Assembly: GCA_963785075.1 (NCBI GenBank)
Contig: CAWATW010000006.1
Coordinates: 1 to 64,000, forward strand
DNA from: JAOUGY01 sp963785075
GTDB taxonomy: Bacteria > Actinomycetota > Acidimicrobiia > Spongiisociales > ZC4RG35
DNA: 64,000 nt
Direction: 5' to 3'
Shown: positions 60,293 to 64,000 of the stretch, piece by piece
How the letters are laid out: every line of letters begins with the position of its first letter
How positions within the stretch are numbered: position 1 is the stretch's first letter
Notes under the pieces: generated by a model
The model's input: only the letters and a program-made list of their open reading frames with translations
Told to the model about the DNA's origin: nothing
Database searches by the model: none
Translations under genes and position numbers: made by a program

Positions 60293-60311
60293 ATCCTGTA
60301 TCGTGCATGAT
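60293..60311. promoter_or_regulatory. 19-bp operator-like site f
   Basis: ATCCTGTATCGTGCATGAT matches the consensus at 17 of 19 positions. It lies 28 bases before the dioxygenase start at 60340. An in-frame alternative start at 60307 falls inside it. Confidence 0.6.
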
Positions 60312-60339
60312 GTCAGATCCATGGAGCAGGAGATCGAAG

Positions 60340-61365
60340 ATGCAGGTGTTGCGCGAGCAGATCACAGGTCCGTCCGCGTGGGTGGGACCGGACCTCCAGA
60401 CCAGCGATGAATGGATCGAACATCTCGACGACGCAGCGATCGCCGAGATCGACGCCGCCCTCGCCGGCGTGGAAGAAGCGGGGCTCTCCATCCCCTTCGA
60501 GAGGTCGGCCTTTCCCCTTCCCCGGCTCTCCGACCTTCTCGAGCGTATCGCCGCTCGACTCGAGAACGGACTTGGCTTCGTCCTGGTCCGCGGCATCCCG
60601 AGGGAGCGCTACACGGCCCGCCAGTGCGAGCTCATCTACTGGGGGTTCGCCGTCAACCTCGGCACGCCGATCTCCCAGAACACCCGGGGGCACCTGCTGG
60701 GCCATGTGCGCGACGAGGGCAAGAGCTTCGAAGACCCGACCGTCCGCGGGTACCAGACCAGCGCCAAGATGGACTTCCACGCCGACCAGCTGCCGGTCGA
60801 CGTTCTCGGGCTGTTCTGCGTGCGCGACGCCAGGTCGGGAGGCGAGAGCGCCCTGGTGAGTGTGGGCGCCGTCCACAACATCCTGTTGGAGGAACGCCCC
60901 GATCTCCTCGAGGTGTTGTACCGGCCCTTCAATCTCGATTGGCGGGGCGAAGAGCCACCCGGAGAGCCAGGGTGGTACACGTCCCCCATGTTCAGCTACG
61001 CCGGCGGGAAGGTGACGTCGAGGATCACGAGCCGTCAGTACTTCAACACCGTCACCAGGTTCGGCGAGGAGCTGGAACTGACCGAGGTCCAGCGTGAGGC
61101 CCTCGACGCCGTCCAGGACATCGCCAATCGTCCGGAGCTCCAGCTGTCGATGAGAATGCAGCCCGGCGACATGCAGTTCCTCAACAATCACGCCATCCTC
61201 CATGCGAGGACCGAGTTCCAGGACCACGACGACGTTGAGCTGAAGCGGCATCTGCTTCGGATCTGGGTCGCCTTCCCGCCGGAGAAACGCCGAGCGCTGG
61301 CACCTGAGCTCGCCGATAGATACAGGATCGTCGAGACGGGCGGCATTCCCGCCCGCGCCACATAG
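60340..61365 (+). CDS. TauD/TfdA-family Fe(II)/2-oxoglutarate dioxygenase
   Basis: A 341-residue dioxygenase. The iron-binding HxD is in MDFHADQLPVDVL near residue 144, the distal His in FLNNHAILHARTEF near residue 289, and the 2-oxoglutarate Arg in RHLLRIWVAFP near residue 309. TauD releases sulfite from taurine; other members act on phenoxyacetates, carnitine precursors or clavams. Two taurine-type importers are in the window but not adjacent. I chose the ATG at 60340 after AGGAGATCGAAG. Its promoter holds a strong 19-bp motif. It is convergent with the SDR gene. Confidence 0.9.
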   Translation: MQVLREQITGPSAWVGPDLQTSDEWIEHLDDAAIAEIDAALAGVEEAGLSIPFERSAFPLPRLSDLLERIAARLENGLGFVLVRGIPRERYTARQCELIYWGFAVNLGTPISQNTRGHLLGHVRDEGKSFEDPTVRGYQTSAKMDFHADQLPVDVLGLFCVRDARSGGESALVSVGAVHNILLEERPDLLEVLYRPFNLDWRGEEPPGEPGWYTSPMFSYAGGKVTSRITSRQYFNTVTRFGEELELTEVQREALDAVQDIANRPELQLSMRMQPGDMQFLNNHAILHARTEFQDHDDVELKRHLLRIWVAFPPEKRRALAPELADRYRIVETGGIPARAT

Positions 61366-61374
61366 AGACTGCGC

Positions 61375-62160
61375 TCAGAACAGCCCTGCGGTCCCTCCGC
61401 CGTCGACCGAGATCGAGGTGCCCTGGATGTGGCGTGACTCCGGAAGGCACAAGAACACGGCCAGTGCCGCCACGTCTTCCGGTTCGCCGAGGCGGCGGAT
61501 GCCCTGTCGTTCGATGATGCGCTGCTCGAACTCCTCGGGGGTGGTCCCGGCTGCGTCGGCGCGGGCCTTCATCAGCGTGTGGTGGCGTTCGGTTCGAGTC
61601 TGTCCCGGATGGATCGTGTTGACGTTCACGTCGTCACGGAGACCCTGGCCGGCGAGGGCCTTGCTGAAGTTGGCGAAAGCGGCGTTGACGGCGCCACCGA
61701 TGGCGATGTCGGGCGCCGGGGTACGGGCCAGGCCACCGATGATGTTGACCACCGTTCCGCTCGATGCGACCAACTGCGGCCAGAACAAGCGTGATAGCCG
61801 CACGGCGGCGTGGAACTTCAGCGCGAACCCGTCGACCCAGGCCTCGTCGGGCAAGTCGAGGAACGGGCCGCCCTGCGTCGCACCGGCACAGTTGACCAGG
61901 ATGTCGACCCCGTCGAACAGCTCCAACGACCGCGCGTGGAGCGCTTCACACCCCTCGATCGTGCGAAGATCCCCGGCCACCGTCTCCACCCGTCGTCCGG
62001 TACCGGACCTGATGGTGGAGGCGGTCGATGTCAGGTCCTCCTCGGTACGGGCGGCCAGCACGCAGTCGGCGCCCTCGGCTGCAAGCGCGCCGGCGATCGC
62101 CGCCCCGATCCCCTTGCTACCTCCGGTGACCACCGCCACCTTGTCATCGAGTCGTCCCAT
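61375..62160 (-). CDS. Short-chain dehydrogenase/reductase (SDR)
   Basis: A 261-residue classical SDR. The cofactor motif is AVVTGGSKGIGAAIAGAL; the NAG-type block reads VNCAGATQGG; the active-site Ser lies near the NIIGGLAR segment. The catalytic YxxxK pair is not evident: the expected region reads APDIAIGGAVNAAFANFSKAL, with Gly-Gly-Ala where Tyr is expected but a Lys following. The C-terminus (HIQGTSISVDGGGTAGLF) is typical. It overlaps the acyl-CoA synthetase gene by 17 bases on the same strand. Confidence 0.87.
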   Translation of the reverse strand: MGRLDDKVAVVTGGSKGIGAAIAGALAAEGADCVLAARTEEDLTSTASTIRSGTGRRVETVAGDLRTIEGCEALHARSLELFDGVDILVNCAGATQGGPFLDLPDEAWVDGFALKFHAAVRLSRLFWPQLVASSGTVVNIIGGLARTPAPDIAIGGAVNAAFANFSKALAGQGLRDDVNVNTIHPGQTRTERHHTLMKARADAAGTTPEEFEQRIIERQGIRRLGEPEDVAALAVFLCLPESRHIQGTSISVDGGGTAGLF

Positions 62161-64000
62161 CGTCCTCTCCTTCTACTCGACCAGAAACCATGACCACGTC
62201 GAGGACGTGCCAGCCATCCTTCGACCATGCCATCGGGTTCATCTCCATCGCCGCCAGATCCGTCTCGGCAAACGCCTCGCTCGCCATCGACACGAAGCTT
62301 GCCAGATCGTCTGCCACTCTGGGACCGAGACGTTTGAGCGCTGCCGAGAGCCCCGGGACACGACCGATGAGAGTGGCGGACGCCGTGGCACTCATCGGGA
62401 CAGGGGCGAACCGTTCGAGCCCCATCCCCTCGGCTCCGACACCGCCCGGCCCGATCATGGCCATCGGACCGAACACCGGGTCGTCGAACAGACCGACGAT
62501 GACCTCGAATCCTCCGGCCATTCGCTCCACCCGTACCCCGTCGATCGACGTCTCCGGGAGCGCTGTGGTCACCGCGTGGACGATCTCGTCGAATGTACGA
62601 CGCACCGCCTCGGGACCCTCGACTCCGAGCCGAACGCCGCCCACCTCCGTCTTGTGCGTCAGCGCCGGCGAGCTCACTTTGATCGCCACCGGACCACCGA
62701 GACGGGCGGCGATTGCGACGGCCTCATCGGCATCCGTCGCCAGACCACCATCGACGACCGGGAGATCCCACGACGCCAGAAGCTCCTTCGCCGCGTGCTC
62801 CGTGGGAGGCACGTCGATGCGGCTCGGCGACCGGTCGGTCCGCCGCACCACCGGACTCTCTGCCCGCTGCAGCATCGCCGCCATGGCGCGCATTGCCGCC
62901 CGTGGTTCGGTGACGGCAGGCAGGCCCGCATCCCGCAACATCTGCAGTCCGACCGCCCCGACGTCGCCGGCCATCCAGAGGTGGATCACCGGGACCGGCG
63001 GATCCAGCTCGAGCAGTCCTCGTACCCGTTCCACGGTGTGAGCCGGTGGGTGAGCTGTGGACACGGCCAGAACACGGTCGAAGTCGCCCGACGCTGCGAA
63101 CAGGCCGACCACCTCGGCGAACCTGCCCGGTCCGCCGATGATCCCGCCCATGTCGAGCGGATTGTCCGACGATCCCTGCTGGAGCAGCGGCGACAGGCGC
63201 TCCCGGAGCTCGTCGCTGGGATGCGGCAGCTCGACACCGCATCGCTCGGCCAGATCCGACAAGAGGATGGCGATGCCGCCCGAATGCGTCACGACGCCCC
63301 AGCGTTCGCCGGCCAACGTTCCGGAGCGGGCGAGCACCTCGGCGACCGCCAGCATCTCCTCGGGCGTCTCGGCAACGGTCACCCCGGTGGCTTCGAGCAC
63401 GCCGTCGAGCACACGCACGGGGACGGCCATCGCCCCGGTGTGGGTACCCATGAGGCCCGCACCGCGCCGACTCGACCCGATCCGACATGCGACGACCGGC
63501 TTACCCGCTCGCCACGCCGCCTCCACCGCGTCGAGGAACGCCGCCCCGTCCCGGACCGTCTCGAGCACAAGAGCGATGACGCGGATCTCTGGCAGGTCGC
63601 ACAGCGCATGGATGCCATCGGCGAGGCCAAGCACCGCTTCGTTGCCAGTCGAGATCGATGCCCCCAGCCCGCTGCCTGCGGCGGCGGCGAGATTGTGGAC
63701 GTAGCTGCCGGTTCCGCCGCTCTGCGTGACGAGACCGACCGGGCCCGATCGGATCTGTTCCGCCGGCCGGTCGAGGCAGGTGAGAAAACTCGCTGCGAGG
63801 CCCACCACCGGTCGGATGATGCCTCCGGAGTTCGGCCCCAGCAGCGGGACCCCGGCCCTCTCCGCGGATTCCACGAGGTCGCGCTGCAATTTCGCCTCCC
63901 CGGCCTCGGCGAAGCCGCCCGCGAACACCACCACTCCTCCGGCGCCAGACGACTCGGCCACCACCTCCGGTACGGCGGCGGCAGGCACGGCGCAGACCAC
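62144..64000 (-). CDS. Acyl-CoA synthetase, ADP-forming type (partial, N-terminus outside window)
   Basis: At least 618 residues; the gene enters from beyond base 64000, so its start is not visible. The visible part begins within the CoA-binding domain (GGVVVFAGGFAEAG; LLGPNSGGI), continues through the succinyl-CoA ligase-like domain with the phospho-His region (LMGTHTGAMAVPVRVLDGV), and ends in an ATP-grasp domain (AARLGGPVAIKVSSPALTHK; EMNPMAW). It joins CoA to a carboxylic acid using ATP, like acetate-CoA ligases (ADP-forming) and feruloyl-CoA synthetase-type enzymes. It is co-transcribed with the SDR. Confidence 0.88.
   Translation of the reverse strand: MVCAVPAAAVPEVVAESSGAGGVVVFAGGFAEAGEAKLQRDLVESAERAGVPLLGPNSGGIIRPVVGLAASFLTCLDRPAEQIRSGPVGLVTQSGGTGSYVHNLAAAAGSGLGASISTGNEAVLGLADGIHALCDLPEIRVIALVLETVRDGAAFLDAVEAAWRAGKPVVACRIGSSRRGAGLMGTHTGAMAVPVRVLDGVLEATGVTVAETPEEMLAVAEVLARSGTLAGERWGVVTHSGGIAILLSDLAERCGVELPHPSDELRERLSPLLQQGSSDNPLDMGGIIGGPGRFAEVVGLFAASGDFDRVLAVSTAHPPAHTVERVRGLLELDPPVPVIHLWMAGDVGAVGLQMLRDAGLPAVTEPRAAMRAMAAMLQRAESPVVRRTDRSPSRIDVPPTEHAAKELLASWDLPVVDGGLATDADEAVAIAARLGGPVAIKVSSPALTHKTEVGGVRLGVEGPEAVRRTFDEIVHAVTTALPETSIDGVRVERMAGGFEVIVGLFDDPVFGPMAMIGPGGVGAEGMGLERFAPVPMSATASATLIGRVPGLSAALKRLGPRVADDLASFVSMASEAFAETDLAAMEMNPMAWSKDGWHVLDVVMVSGRVEGEDDGTTR

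Noticed and set aside
1..64000. tRNA, rRNA, riboswitch, prophage or insertion sequence
   Set aside because: No transposase, integrase or phage protein is coded, and I found no tRNA cloverleaf or known riboswitch sequence by eye. A covariance-model scan would settle the RNA part.

Overview
The window is high-GC, densely packed DNA, mostly accessory catabolic genes. The likely source is an actinobacterium, most plausibly of the class Acidimicrobiia. That rests on high GC, F420-type enzymes (one LLM-class oxidoreductase and two PPOX-fold proteins), a Tat lipoprotein whose linker is rich in Ala/Thr, frequent GTG starts and four-base ATGA/GTGA gene overlaps. The assignment is an inference; there is no rRNA or ribosomal protein gene here to test it. 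I saw no tRNA, rRNA, CRISPR, prophage or insertion sequence.

Layout. 1-1278: end of an ABC permease gene and a nitrate/taurine-type binding lipoprotein. 1358-7744: FAD oxidoreductase, EamA exporter, an M24-fold hydrolase, cupins and a metal-dependent amidohydrolase. 7836-11978: beta-hydroxyacid dehydrogenase, LacI regulator, SDR, bicupin, PPOX protein. 12096-15374: a tight operon of an M24 protein with both subunits of a thiamine-dependent E1 keto-acid dehydrogenase. 15470-19759: amidohydrolase, EamA exporter, GntR regulator, dihydropyrimidinase-like hydrolase. 19817-27356: two CoxL-like molybdenum hydroxylase large subunits around a hydrolase, a cupin, a PPOX protein and an FAD monooxygenase. 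27347-32428: second GntR regulator, Zn alcohol dehydrogenase, a TRAP-type binding protein without signal peptide, MFS transporter, CinA. 32638-41507 (minus strand): Gfo/Idh/MocA dehydrogenases, three amidohydrolases, a damaged carboxymuconolactone decarboxylase-family gene, a lipoprotein and a fumarylacetoacetate hydrolase family enzyme. 41661-46306: a complete nitrate/taurine-type ABC importer with two ATPases. 46377-64000: Ldh2-type dehydrogenase, a propeller-like secreted protein, a coupled operon of six genes starting with a thiamine enzyme, MmgE/PrpD, an enolase-superfamily enzyme, a TauD-type dioxygenase, an SDR and a partial acyl-CoA synthetase.

How the parts fit. The window is unusually rich in paralogues: seven ACMSD-like amidohydrolases, four Gfo/Idh/MocA proteins, four cupin proteins, two M24 proteins and two CoxL proteins, mixed with transporters and with GntR, LacI and IclR regulators. 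This looks like several parallel catabolic modules for small carboxylated, cyclic or aromatic-derived compounds; no substrate can be named from sequence.

The strongest structural signal is regulatory. Ten intergenic spacers hold a 19-bp imperfect palindrome with consensus ATCATATATCGTGCATGAT, one of them over the ribosome binding site of the GntR gene at 17513. A second, LacI-like palindrome (GCAATCGATTGC) occurs five times and a third (TGCAAACGCTTGAA type) twice. The two larger sets meet upstream of the ABC importer at 42608. Together these suggest that much of the window is run by a few local regulators. A dispersed palindromic repeat family (four copies) sits in the gene-free gaps.
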